Shown one piece after another: positions 8,794-17,074 of a stretch of 63,233 nucleotides of DNA. Location: assembly GCA_020073345.1 (NCBI GenBank), contig JAIQFI010000038.1, forward strand, positions 1 through 63,233, written 5' to 3'. The translations under genes and the position numbers were made by a program. This DNA comes from Terriglobia bacterium (lineage in GTDB: Bacteria; Acidobacteriota; Terriglobia; Bryobacterales; Bryobacteraceae). The notes beneath the pieces are model-generated. The model was given only the letters and a program-made list of their open reading frames with translations. It was not told where the DNA came from and did no database searches. The stretch's first letter is position 1. Every line of letters begins with the position of its first letter.

Positions 8794-9490
8794 CGGGTTT
8801 CTCCAATTTGATTTCGATGCGCGAGTCGGTGCGAGCATTAAAAACCAGGCCCTGTCCGACTCCAAGATCAAGTCGCCCTTTGATATCGAACCCGTTCGCC
8901 GTGCATTCGATCCGCACCGGAGCAGGCGGCACATACGGCTTGTCACCGATGATCGGGTAGCGCACCACAGCTTCCGCCACGGCCTTAGTCAGCGTGTTCC
9001 TGATCGAATAAGCGCCAGGCCGCAGAATCATCGCCGTGAACGCGTCGCCATTCTTCAATGTTCGCGTGTCGTAGCCTTTGTCGTTCTCCGCGGCGTCGAT
9101 CCGGCGCAGATGCACGTAGTATCCGCCTTGTCCGCCCTGGACGTGGAACAGCACGTAGCCGCGAGGATTGACGGCGTAACGCTTGCCGCCCGAGCTGTCT
9201 TTCGAATCCCCAGCACAGCCGCACCATTCTTCCGCGTCGGACGCGGGCGCGGCCGACTGGGCCTTCTCCAGACCGGCCAAATCAACAGTCACCTGAGCGA
9301 CCGGACTGTTACTGTCGGCCAGGATGAAGAACACCGCCTTAACATCGGGGCCGTGGTGCAGCGCTCCGCGATACTCCCCTGGTTCGCCCAACTGGTGCAC
9401 GATCGTTCCCAGCATGGTGAGCGAGCCGCTGTCCAGCCCGATCTGAGTGTACAGGTTCGGGTCAAGTGTCGTTTTCAATCTTGTCGTCAT
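8732..9490 (-). CDS. Unknown protein of the sigma-factor-headed cluster
   Basis: This reads as 252 residues from ATG 9490, with gaaggga upstream; longer in-frame extensions run antisense through the next gene and were rejected. There is no signal peptide or membrane segment. It has a WCGC motif near residue 85, a Gly-rich strand pair (LFHVQGGQGGYYVHLRRID) and a beta-rich C-terminus ending basic. I do not recognise the family. It lies 23 bases after the upstream gene and overlaps the prenyltransferase-like gene by 62 bases, so co-expression is very likely. Confidence 0.7.
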   Translation of the reverse strand: MTTRLKTTLDPNLYTQIGLDSGSLTMLGTIVHQLGEPGEYRGALHHGPDVKAVFFILADSNSPVAQVTVDLAGLEKAQSAAPASDAEEWCGCAGDSKDSSGGKRYAVNPRGYVLFHVQGGQGGYYVHLRRIDAAENDKGYDTRTLKNGDAFTAMILRPGAYSIRNTLTKAVAEAVVRYPIIGDKPYVPPAPVRIECTANGFDIKGRLDLGVGQGLVFNARTDSRIEIKLEKPDDGPRRPNRGRTGFQKVQLA

Positions 9491-9513
9491 TGTATTTGGC
9501 TCCCTTCTTCGCC

Positions 9514-10419
9514 TCAGCCCACATCGGCCGTGACAATCATTTCCTTGGAGTTCACGTGTGACGCCAGGTTCCGGATCGGAATCTTCACCGGAATCAGACC
9601 AGGCCCCGCGTCCAGCACCGGATAGGGATCTTCGAACTCGTAAATCGGCGTCTTCGCTGCGAAGTAATCCGCGATCGCCGTCTCGATAATTCCCAGCAAA
9701 TCGAAGGTGTTCATCAACAGGTCGGTGAGCCAGTCGTTGATGTCGCCAACGATGCCTAGTAACCCTTTCACCAAATCGAGGATCGGCCCGATGGCGGCGA
9801 GCAGCGCGTCCACGATGAATCCGGGAAGCACCGGGAACATGTTCTCGATAGCGTCTCGCACAATATTCTCGATGATATTCGCGATCGACGCAGGTATGTC
9901 GATCGGATCGACGTGGACGAATACGGGGTCGAGAAAGATGCGCCACTTGTTCGGATGCCCGGCGAACTCCGCGTCGAGATCCGATTCGCCGGCGGTCCGA
10001 GCCGGATCGACGAAGTAAACGGGTTTCAGATTGGCCTTTAAGTCGTTCACTTCGGAAACTAGTCCGCTTAGATCGAGCGGCACGCAGATCGGTCCTCCAA
10101 TGCAGATCTTGGGCACGCCCACCAGGCAGCCGTTCCACGGATCCGGAATGATGCACCAGCCTCCGATGCAGAATCCAGGAAGATTAAAGCACACTTCCAC
10201 TTTCAAGGTATCCCAGACGATCTTGAGATGCTTCACCTCCACAGTGTCATCATTGTTGAGCTGGATATTGCCACCTTCCAGGTGCATGGCAACCGAGTAG
10301 CTTGCGGAAAACGGACCGAAGCTGCCGGAGTCGCTCTTGGAGAACGTGAAGTTATCGCGGATCTTGTTGAACAACTGCACGAACGCGTTCGATGATGCGG
10401 CGATTGTAATGTGGCTCAT
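9514..10419 (-). CDS. Unknown hydrophobic/amphipathic protein, possible TULIP-like lipid binder
   Basis: The 301-residue protein has no signal peptide. The N-terminal half is beta-rich with several cysteines (LPGFCIGGWCIIPDP, PKICIGGPICVPL). The middle is a long amphipathic helical stretch (IENIVRDAIENMFPVLPGFI, then LLAAIGPILDLVKGLLGIV). The end (GLIPVKIPIRNL) is a beta strand pair. A helix-wrapped beta arrangement of this type recalls tubular lipid-binding proteins, including the signal-less OrfX/P47 type; that is a hypothesis. The next gene upstream is of similar size and character, 14 bases away. Confidence 0.6.
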   Translation of the reverse strand: MSHITIAASSNAFVQLFNKIRDNFTFSKSDSGSFGPFSASYSVAMHLEGGNIQLNNDDTVEVKHLKIVWDTLKVEVCFNLPGFCIGGWCIIPDPWNGCLVGVPKICIGGPICVPLDLSGLVSEVNDLKANLKPVYFVDPARTAGESDLDAEFAGHPNKWRIFLDPVFVHVDPIDIPASIANIIENIVRDAIENMFPVLPGFIVDALLAAIGPILDLVKGLLGIVGDINDWLTDLLMNTFDLLGIIETAIADYFAAKTPIYEFEDPYPVLDAGPGLIPVKIPIRNLASHVNSKEMIVTADVG

Positions 10420-10433
10420 GGTCAGCCTCCTTT

Positions 10434-11240
10434 CTAGACCGTCATCTTGATGAAGATCTTGAGTTGATCTTCTTCCACCGCCGGATTATTGGGAACCGGC
10501 GGATTTGGACTCGGCGATAGCGTCACAGTCGCAATGTCAAACAGGGGGAAACTCAACGTGAGCTTCTCCATCTGAATCGCCAGCTTCTCCCGAAGCACCG
10601 CGGTGACGCACATCTTGAGGTAGCACTCGAGGTTTGACTCCAGCCCATCCGGCGTGATGTCGACGATCTCGATGCCATCCACGTGCCCGAGCAGGAAGCC
10701 ATTCTCGAGCGTGAAATGGCCGGTGGCGAACACCTCCAAGCAGAAACAGATCGGCTGGGTGCGGAGCACCACTTGAGTCTTTGGCCCTTCGAACGTCGCC
10801 GCATTGGGAGAAGTACCGCCGATAGGGATCTGCTCGAGTTCCTTTTCCGAGGCACACCCCAATCCACCACACACCTGGAAGTCGAGTGCAAAGTGCTGCG
10901 GTTGCAGGGGCGGGCTCAACTGCGGCGGAAGCGAAAACTTATTGCCGGGATGGAAGTCAATCAACGCCTTCGTCAGTTGCGCGATGAACCCGATTCCAAT
11001 GGGAGGGGAGTCCGCACCGAGAATGGGCAGCGGCGGCAGGATGGTGAAGAAGGAGTTCTTATACTTCACCACATCGCTGGTTACGTCGATTTTTGAACAC
11101 CACAGCTCGCGGTTGCTGGCAATATCCGCAGTTGCGTAGTTGAACCACGATGGCCGCTGGCGCCGGATGTGGTTGATGACCCGATTCACTCCGTCCTCGT
11201 GGACGGAAGCGAAAAGCTCGCAATTGTCTGTGAACGCCAC
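10434..11240 (-). CDS. Unknown protein paired with the downstream amphipathic protein
   Basis: GTG 11240 is the start because AGGAGG lies nine bases before it; an ATG at 11282 lacks a ribosome site. The 268 residues begin AFTDNCELFASVHEDGVNRVINH and include a WFNYATADI motif, a cysteine cluster (VCGGLGCASEKE, QPICFCLEVF) and a C-terminal beta region ending QLKIFIKMTV. There is no signal peptide. I do not recognise the family. Like its neighbour it alternates amphipathic strands with proline-rich loops. It is the first structural gene after the sigma gene, from which 210 noncoding bases separate it; these could hold an internal promoter. Confidence 0.65.
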   Translation of the reverse strand: MAFTDNCELFASVHEDGVNRVINHIRRQRPSWFNYATADIASNRELWCSKIDVTSDVVKYKNSFFTILPPLPILGADSPPIGIGFIAQLTKALIDFHPGNKFSLPPQLSPPLQPQHFALDFQVCGGLGCASEKELEQIPIGGTSPNAATFEGPKTQVVLRTQPICFCLEVFATGHFTLENGFLLGHVDGIEIVDITPDGLESNLECYLKMCVTAVLREKLAIQMEKLTLSFPLFDIATVTLSPSPNPPVPNNPAVEEDQLKIFIKMTV

Positions 11241-11450
11241 GGAATCAGTCCTCCTGCTTGCTAATAGTGACAACTGAAGCACGGGCGTTTCACCATTTCG
11301 CCTCGGATTCTTCCGTGCCGGAGCGAGGCGCGAACATTTCGACTACACGAGTTCGCGCTGCTCACACTCAAGGAAAGCGGGGCTTGACAGTCAAACTGCA
11401 GCCGTGCCGCAGTTTGCGAGTTCACGAGAACCTGCGTGAGAAACGCGTCT

Positions 11451-12023
11451 TCAGAATGTGCCCGTCGCGGCGTGACTCTTGGAGGCGCCTTCACGAAAGC
11501 GGTTCTTGGCCCTATGAAGCAGTACTCGAAGATAGTCCCGCTTCACACCGCAGATGCGGCAAACCTCGTCCTTCTCTTTCTCTTCCAAGAAGAGGAGACG
11601 AAGGATTTGGCGGTCACGGGCAGGAAGCTGCTCTAGAATCTGACGGACGGCCCACTTCCGCTCCTCGTTGACATACCCTGCCTCCGGGTCCGGACCCGCC
11701 TCAGGAACGTCAACGCATTGTTCCGGCGGGGGAGAATGCCGCGAAACGGAGCGGTAATACTCGATCAGCACGTTGCTGCAAACGCCATTAACGAAAGCAC
11801 CCAACTTTTCCGGGTTCGTCAGTCCCTGCTTCCGCTTCAGCACATGAAGCACACGAAGGAAAGTCTCCTGTCGGGCATCTTCAACCGCCTGATCGTCTCG
11901 CAGCGCCCTACGGAGCTTGATCCGTAGTAACTCACTGAAATATGAGACGAACTGTTGCTCGGTTTCCCGTTCGCCATCGATCAAACGCTGAACGTATTCG
12001 CACGTGAACGCTTCGTATTGCAA
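11451..12023 (-). CDS. ECF-type RNA polymerase sigma factor
   Basis: The protein has 190 residues. Region 2 is seen as RDDQAVEDARQETFLRVLHVL followed by LGAFVNGVCSNVLIEYYRS. Region 4 is seen as LEQLPARDRQILRLLFLEEK plus the helix-turn-helix VCRICGVKRDYLRVLLHRAKNRF. No anti-sigma factor gene is adjacent. It is divergent from the cysteine-rich gene and upstream of five co-oriented unknown or prenyl-related genes, so it probably controls one or both arms of this cluster; that is inference from position. Confidence 0.9.
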   Translation of the reverse strand: MQYEAFTCEYVQRLIDGERETEQQFVSYFSELLRIKLRRALRDDQAVEDARQETFLRVLHVLKRKQGLTNPEKLGAFVNGVCSNVLIEYYRSVSRHSPPPEQCVDVPEAGPDPEAGYVNEERKWAVRQILEQLPARDRQILRLLFLEEKEKDEVCRICGVKRDYLRVLLHRAKNRFREGASKSHAATGTF

Positions 12024-12289
12024 GTAGGAGTTGCTCCTGCAGCTTCTGTAGTCTAGGCCCTAACCTAGAACCAGTCAAGAATTAGTACTAAAAGTGTTTT
12101 ACTTACGACTCCTCCGGCCACCTACAACTCAGAAATAATTACCATTCGCATTGACCGCCTCTTGCGATCACCGGTCGTCAATCAAGTTCCACAGTTTTTT
12201 CCCGCTACGTGAAACGCCTGCCCAACCTAACTCACATAGACCAAGTGAAGAGCGAAGCATAAAGCAGATCCACACACTTGGAGGAACCC
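12024..12289. promoter_or_regulatory. Divergent promoter region of the cysteine-rich cluster
   Basis: The 266 bases between the sigma gene and the cysteine-rich gene are visibly more AT-rich than the coding flanks (for example ttagtactaaaagtgttttacttac near 12082-12106). This fits promoters for both directions. I cannot identify an ECF -35/-10 pair with confidence. The Shine-Dalgarno GGAGG just before 12290 serves the plus-strand gene. Confidence 0.45.
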
Positions 12290-14533
12290 ATGGCTGATGA
12301 TACTCGGACTCCGTCCGGAGGCGGCAGCGACAACATTCAGGATCCAGATTTCCGATTCTTGCTCGAATCGCTTCTGGCGGCCTACGAACCAATCCTCGCC
12401 GAAGACCTTAAGCTGGTGAAATCACTGGATAAAATCGTGGACCCGGGCGACGGCCCGGACTGCGATTCCGAGATCGAACTCGCCAATCAGATCTTCGGCA
12501 AATTCTGGAATGAAAAAGTCGCAGTAGCCGTGCTGCCCGCCGACGCTCGCGAGCGTCTCGGCCCCATCGAGAAATGGCGCTGGTGTTTCCTGCACATCCG
12601 TTGTTGCATCATCTTCGGCTGGTTGCTGTGCCGTGGCCCGCGCGGGATCCGCGGCTATAGCTACTACCTCAACCGCTATTGGCGGTGCGTCCGTGAAGTT
12701 CTCGAGCGACCGGTGTCCAATCCCCCCACGGCGGCGGAGCTGCGCGATTTCGAGGTCCTCGTTTCCGCGTTGTCCGACGCCTACCGGCCGTACCTGCAAG
12801 ATCAGCTCAGCACAGCCGACGCCTCAGCGCAAGTAGCCGGCGACGTCATCTCCGGCAAAATCGACTGCGAAACCGACACGGGCGAGGTCATCGCAGTCTT
12901 CGAACGCGCGCTCACGCCAGCAGCCGTCGAAGCTTTGCTAGGCGCCGATGCGTTTGCAGCTCACCGTCAGGATCCGTTCTTCTGGTTCTGCCGCTGCTGG
13001 TGCCTATGTGCGATTCGCTTCGGATGCTGCCTGGCCCGCGCACGCCGCGTACGCGACATCTATCGCTGTCTCCGCTTCTTCCGCGCCTGCCTGCGCGATT
13101 GTTTCCGGCCCTTGGTCTGCGAGCTCACCGGTCCCACGGGCTGCGCGGACGAAATCACCATCCAAGCCTTACCCGGTTTCCTGGTCCCCGTCACCGGAAC
13201 CGCGGGTGGATCTGGCTTCTCCCACTACATCCTGGAATGGTCGACCGATGGCGTGACTTACCATGCCGACAGTTTCTACTACCCGCCCATTCCCCCCGGA
13301 AATCCCGTGCAAGGAAATCTGCCCGTGTTCGGCGGCCTTCTGGGGTATTTCGATACCACCCTGCAAGGTCCCGGGCTGCACTTCATCCGGCTCCGTGTGT
13401 TCTCTGTCACAGGAGCCATTTGCGAACAAGTCAAGTTCTTCACTCTCTCGAAGAAAGACGTCCGCATCTTGGGCGTGGGCGGCTACTTCAACCTGAACAG
13501 CGGCCCGACCGACCCCAATGCCATGTTCGTCGAGACGGTACCCCTACTGTGCACGCGTCCCCAGTCCATCTCGGAAGTCTCGTTCGGAGGTTGCCTCTCG
13601 GTCAGCGGCGGAGCCTTCGTCGGCGGCTGCGAAAACAAGAGCATCAAGCGCTACACGCTCGACTTCAAACCTGGCTTTGAAATCAGCTGCGCAACACCGG
13701 GCTGGACCAAGTTCTGGGAAGTCGACTACGATACGCCCGCGAAAAATCGCTTCATCAACTGGCGCCTGGACTCCTCCGTCCTCACCAGCGATTGGGTGGA
13801 CGATTGTTTCATCCCCAGCTTCATCCCGCCGTTCTGCGCACCGCTGACTCGGGTTCTGCCGCAGTCGCTGCTGTCTCCCGATTGTTGGAAGACGCTCACC
13901 GGCGCCTGCGAGATGAGCGGCTTGGTCACGCTGCGCCTCACGGTGGAGGCCACCGATGGCTCTACCTACTGCGATACCCAGCGCATCTGGCTCGACAACA
14001 AGAACATCTGCGCCCGGATCCGTATCGATGCGGTGCCGAAGTGTGCCGACCTTTTCGTAAGCAAATTCGCAGTGCCGCCCGATTGCTTCACAGAATGGAA
14101 ACTGCCTGTTTCCGGCATTGCCTACGATCCCTACATCGATCCTCTGGCGCCGCTCAGCCGGCCCAACGACAACTTCGACTACTACACGGTCACCGTCACC
14201 AAGCAAGGAGGGCCGTCCCTCCAGATTCCGATCCCCGGACCGGGCGGATCCTGCTACCACGGCGTCACCCGGGTAGGCTCCTGCACGCAATGTCCTGGCG
14301 ATCCCCTGGGTGGCGACATCTACGGAACACTGGCCACGTTCGACCTGCGTGCCGTGGACCCGAAGTGCAGTCAGCAGCTCCCCTATAACGTGCCGAATGG
14401 TTTCACCATCGACCGTCAGGAGTGCTGTGTTTACACCTTCTCGATCTACGCCCAGGACCGGACCATCACCCCTGGAGGGCCGCATTGGGCGACCGATTTC
14501 TGGCCGGTCAAGATCTGCAATGACCTAAAGTAG
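12290..14533 (+). CDS. Large cysteine-rich protein with tandem N-terminal repeat and Ig-like segments
   Basis: ATG 12290 follows GGAGG and gives 747 residues with about 38 cysteines. Residues ~19-150 and ~152-279 are two copies of one domain. Each starts DF..L...L..AY.P.L, passes DC.(S/T), and ends in a basic, aromatic, cysteine-dense helix pair (WRWCFLHIRCCIIFGWLLCRG; FWFCRCWCLCAIRFGCCLARA). From ~285 a beta-rich Ig/FnIII-like segment follows (HYILEWSTDGVTYH to HFIRLRVFSVTG), then more beta domains with spaced cysteines. There is no signal peptide. I do not recognise a family. It could bind metal or be disulfide-stabilised after non-classical export. It forms an apparent operon with the next two genes (15- and 16-base gaps). 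Confidence 0.75.
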   Translation: MADDTRTPSGGGSDNIQDPDFRFLLESLLAAYEPILAEDLKLVKSLDKIVDPGDGPDCDSEIELANQIFGKFWNEKVAVAVLPADARERLGPIEKWRWCFLHIRCCIIFGWLLCRGPRGIRGYSYYLNRYWRCVREVLERPVSNPPTAAELRDFEVLVSALSDAYRPYLQDQLSTADASAQVAGDVISGKIDCETDTGEVIAVFERALTPAAVEALLGADAFAAHRQDPFFWFCRCWCLCAIRFGCCLARARRVRDIYRCLRFFRACLRDCFRPLVCELTGPTGCADEITIQALPGFLVPVTGTAGGSGFSHYILEWSTDGVTYHADSFYYPPIPPGNPVQGNLPVFGGLLGYFDTTLQGPGLHFIRLRVFSVTGAICEQVKFFTLSKKDVRILGVGGYFNLNSGPTDPNAMFVETVPLLCTRPQSISEVSFGGCLSVSGGAFVGGCENKSIKRYTLDFKPGFEISCATPGWTKFWEVDYDTPAKNRFINWRLDSSVLTSDWVDDCFIPSFIPPFCAPLTRVLPQSLLSPDCWKTLTGACEMSGLVTLRLTVEATDGSTYCDTQRIWLDNKNICARIRIDAVPKCADLFVSKFAVPPDCFTEWKLPVSGIAYDPYIDPLAPLSRPNDNFDYYTVTVTKQGGPSLQIPIPGPGGSCYHGVTRVGSCTQCPGDPLGGDIYGTLATFDLRAVDPKCSQQLPYNVPNGFTIDRQECCVYTFSIYAQDRTITPGGPHWATDFWPVKICNDLK

Positions 14534-14548
14534 CTCCTGGGAGAAATC

Positions 14549-14869
14549 ATGGCACTCGAGTGGGGTAGTGGCGAATTTTGGGCCCGATTCGCCATTGCCT
14601 CGCTCGCCACTTGGCGCATCGCTCACTTGTTCGCCTTCGAAGATGGGCCCGGCGACGCGGTCGTTTGGCTGCGGCAGAAAGCAGGCTCCGGCTTCTTCGG
14701 ACAGCTGATGGATTGTTTTTACTGCCTGTCGCTCTGGGCCGCGGCACCTTTTGCCCCTTTCGTCAACCCGAGCCCGGCCAAAGCTTTCATTGCCTGGGTG
14801 GCCCTGTCCGGCTCGGCGTGCCTGTTAGAGCGGGCCACATCTCCACCAATTCCGATCGACCGTTCCTAA
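14549..14869 (+). CDS. Small membrane protein, DUF1360-like
   Basis: The 106 residues begin at ATG 14549, with gggaga upstream. The pattern ATWRIAHLFAFEDGPGDAVVWLRQKAG followed by MDCFYCLSLWAAAPFA matches the DUF1360-type membrane family, with its conserved CxxC near the second helix. Two or three hydrophobic helices are present. Function is unknown in the family. It lies 15 bases after the cysteine-rich gene and probably acts with it. Confidence 0.7.
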   Translation: MALEWGSGEFWARFAIASLATWRIAHLFAFEDGPGDAVVWLRQKAGSGFFGQLMDCFYCLSLWAAAPFAPFVNPSPAKAFIAWVALSGSACLLERATSPPIPIDRS

Positions 14870-14885
14870 GTGGGAGGAAAAGACG

Positions 14886-15197
14886 ATGTCATGTTGTGGA
14901 CAGAAACGTGAAGCAATGGCCGACGGTGTCCGTTCCGAGCAGCGCTCCACCGGCTACGCGGCGCCTTCTCCAAGAAGCTCCTTCGTGGACCGCGGTCCCG
15001 TCAGACCGCCCGTCGTTACCGTCGCCACGCCCAGCGAGCTGGCCGTCACGCTTGTCTGCCGGAACTCCGCGGTGGTGTCCGTGACGGGTCCCGTCACTGG
15101 CAAGCGCTACCGTTTCACCGGCGCCGGCTCCATGCAAGCCATAGACCAGCGCGACGCCGATGGCCTGGTGGCGACCGGCTCCTTTCAACGCGTCTGA
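14886..15197 (+). CDS. Small protein with N-terminal SCCGQ motif
   Basis: This 103-residue protein starts MSCCGQKRE. A disordered Ser/Arg/Pro linker follows, then a compact beta domain (VVSVTGPVTGKRYRFTGAG, then AIDQRDADGLVATGSFQ). GGAGG lies seven bases before ATG 14886. The vicinal cysteines at the very N-terminus suggest metal binding or thiol chemistry, in keeping with the cysteine-rich partner upstream. I know of no function for it. It ends 18 bases before a convergent gene. Confidence 0.65.
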   Translation: MSCCGQKREAMADGVRSEQRSTGYAAPSPRSSFVDRGPVRPPVVTVATPSELAVTLVCRNSAVVSVTGPVTGKRYRFTGAGSMQAIDQRDADGLVATGSFQRV

Positions 15198-15215
15198 CAC
15201 TTCTTGGTTCGAGGG

Positions 15216-15665
15216 TTACTGCTTGACCTTGCGGTCGCCGTTAGGCTTGGCGCTGAAGGGCTGCGGCGGAAGGCCGCCCAGCGTGATGACCGTCTTGCCG
15301 TCGCTACGCGTCAGGCCGGCGGCCCAGGCGTGCTTAGCGCCATCCTTGGCCAGGAACGCCGTCACCGTGATTTCCTCATGAGCCTCCTCCATGGCTTCGT
15401 ACACCGAGGTGTCGAAGCCGTTTCGCCGGAGAACGTTCGGCGGAGGCAGTTCCAGAGCCCAGCCGATGATCCTGCCCTTGTCGTTTTTCACGTCCAGATA
15501 GATCCAGCCGTGCGGATTGTCGGGCGACACCTTCGTCACCGTGCCCGTCAAGGTGATCGGCTTCTGATCGTCGTACTCGGCTTGGAAGGAGTGATGAGCG
15601 GACATTGGAATCCAAGCGCACAGCAAGCAGGCACCGAGCGAGAACAGCAACTTCAGTTTCTTCAT
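15216..15665 (-). CDS. Secreted DUF6152-like small protein
   Basis: This 149-residue protein has a clear signal peptide (MKKLKLLFSLGACLLCAWIP) cleaved near SAHHSF. The mature part begins HHSFQAEYDDQKPITLTGTV and continues NPHGWIYLDV, GWALELPPPNVLRRNGF and ITVTAFLAKDG. This is the usual pattern of the DUF6152 family of periplasmic OB-like proteins. Role unknown. It follows the SUMF1-like gene by 19 bases, probably in one transcript. Confidence 0.75.
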   Translation of the reverse strand: MKKLKLLFSLGACLLCAWIPMSAHHSFQAEYDDQKPITLTGTVTKVSPDNPHGWIYLDVKNDKGRIIGWALELPPPNVLRRNGFDTSVYEAMEEAHEEITVTAFLAKDGAKHAWAAGLTRSDGKTVITLGGLPPQPFSAKPNGDRKVKQ

Positions 15666-15684
15666 GAGCGCCCTCCAGACAATT

Positions 15685-16584
15685 CTATGGTGCTTCCCGT
15701 ACTACTCGGAAGCCGATGTCGCCGACTTTCAAATCCGTACCGTAATAGTAGTAGCGCGAGGACAGGCGCACGTAGGGGGCGAAATTATCCCAACCGCCGC
15801 CGCGGAAAAGCGGGAGCCCCTCGGCTCCGCCGCCGTTGATCAGGAGCCTCCCCTTCTCGTCGAAACCCTTGGGTGGGCCGCCATTGGCGCCACCACGGCC
15901 GCGGCCGCCGCCACCACCGCCGCCACGACCGCCCTGAGGTCCCTTGGGATCCACGCTCACCTCAGGCAGCGGGGCGTAGTCATAATAGGCCGCCCGGTCG
16001 TCGACCCATTCGCGTACGTTGCCAAGCATGTCATGGAGGCCCCAGGCGTTCGGCTTCTTCAAGCCCACCGGATGCGACTCATCGTCAGAGTTATCGGCGA
16101 ACCAAGCGTAGTCACCCAGGGAAACCCGGGGGGGCTCGGGGGCGCCCGCGCGAGCGGCGTATTCCCACTCCGCTTCAGTAGGTAGCCGGTACTTGTAGCC
16201 GTCGTTCTTCGCGTTGAGTTTGTCGAGGAACGCGTGTATTTCGGCTTTGTTCACGCTATCCACGGGATTCTTCGGGCCTTTGGTTTTGCTGGGGTTAGAG
16301 TCGGGCCCCATCACGGCTTCCCACTGCGCCTGCGTGACTTCGTACTCGCCGAGTTCGAAGCCCTTGGTCAGCTGCACTTTATGGCGCGGCACTTCATCTT
16401 CCAGGCAATCCATGTCGCCCGGCACGCAGCCCATCATGAATTCGCCGGGAGCGATCTTCACGAATTCGATTTGCGCTGGGGGCTTAGCTCGATTGGGGGC
16501 CCCACCAGGCGCCGGCTTGGACGGATTCGGGCTTTGAGCAACTGCGGTCAACGCCACCAGGAATCCGACGCGGATCGAGATCAT
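15685..16584 (-). CDS. SUMF1/formylglycine-generating-enzyme-like secreted protein
   Basis: The protein has 299 residues with a signal peptide, then the FGE-sulfatase (C-type lectin-like) fold: FVKIAPGEFMMGC, FELGEYEVTQAQWEAVMG, YRLPTEAEWEYAARAG, NAWGLHDMLGNVREWVDD and a final RGGGWDNF, RLSSRYYY, IGFRVV. The two active-site cysteines of true formylglycine-generating enzymes are not in the C-terminal core, so this is probably a non-catalytic or differently acting relative. A Gly/Arg-rich insertion sits at about residues 213-232. It is co-oriented with the DUF6152 gene. Confidence 0.85.
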   Translation of the reverse strand: MISIRVGFLVALTAVAQSPNPSKPAPGGAPNRAKPPAQIEFVKIAPGEFMMGCVPGDMDCLEDEVPRHKVQLTKGFELGEYEVTQAQWEAVMGPDSNPSKTKGPKNPVDSVNKAEIHAFLDKLNAKNDGYKYRLPTEAEWEYAARAGAPEPPRVSLGDYAWFADNSDDESHPVGLKKPNAWGLHDMLGNVREWVDDRAAYYDYAPLPEVSVDPKGPQGGRGGGGGGGRGRGGANGGPPKGFDEKGRLLINGGGAEGLPLFRGGGWDNFAPYVRLSSRYYYYGTDLKVGDIGFRVVREAP

Positions 16585-16676
16585 AGGGTTCTCCAGGACA
16601 CTGGCCGATTAGGCTGACAGCGCGCCCTTTCGTCAGTATCTCTTAACCTGATAGAGGCGTAGGACCGCAATGAGGA

Positions 16677-17003
16677 TCAGCAAGTACTCTTCCGGGCAGG
16701 CCTGCGCTGACCAGAGCCCTTGATGCGGGGAGGCACGTAGTGGAACCGAACCAGATAGACATTCTGGCCCTTACCGTGCTTCGCGACTTTAAGCAGATCG
16801 ACGACACCAAGGAAACCCGACTCTCGCGCCAACTCTGGAGTAATTTCAAGAAGCCCGATCGGCTCGATCGAATCCACCTCGATCTCACCTTCGTCCATTC
16901 GGTACCGGACGCCTACTTTGACATGAGGGCGAGTCCAGATTCGGACGCTGCAAGTGATTTCTCCGAGACGAACTCGATCGCGAAGACGTTTGGTGAACAC
17001 CAT
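16677..17003 (-). CDS. ASCH/PUA-like domain protein
   Basis: This 108-residue protein reads VFTKRLRDRVRLGEITCSVRIW, KVGVRYRMDEGEIEVDSIEPIGL and YLVRFHYVPP. The layout, a short beta-barrel with a GxKxxTxR-like start and a DSIE strand, is typical of small ASCH-type RNA-binding domains. It is divergent from the NHL gene, with 71 bases between the starts. The last ~15 residues are basic and poorly conserved-looking. Role unknown. Confidence 0.65.
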   Translation of the reverse strand: MVFTKRLRDRVRLGEITCSVRIWTRPHVKVGVRYRMDEGEIEVDSIEPIGLLEITPELARESGFLGVVDLLKVAKHGKGQNVYLVRFHYVPPRIKGSGQRRPARKSTC

Positions 17004-17074
17004 AAAAAGAGTCTACAATCCAATTCCTGCGATCCATGTATGATGAACTCAAATTGGCAAAGTGGAGGATCACG

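Noticed and set aside
8579-9625. 348-codon plus-strand frame across the prenyltransferase-like and unknown genes
   Set aside because: Runs antisense to two genes with good ribosome sites; no domain seen.
9491-10156. N-terminal extension of the 8732-9490 gene
   Set aside because: The extension reads through the neighbouring 9514-10419 gene in another frame and is arginine-rich; ATG 9490 has a ribosome site.
13544-14485. 313-codon minus-strand frame inside the cysteine-rich gene
   Set aside because: Shadow; the plus-strand gene has a strong ribosome site, a repeat structure and operon partners.
15895-15945. CRISPR-like or simple repeat in the SUMF1-like gene
   Set aside because: It is a codon-level Gly/Arg-rich stretch inside a coding frame, not spaced repeats.
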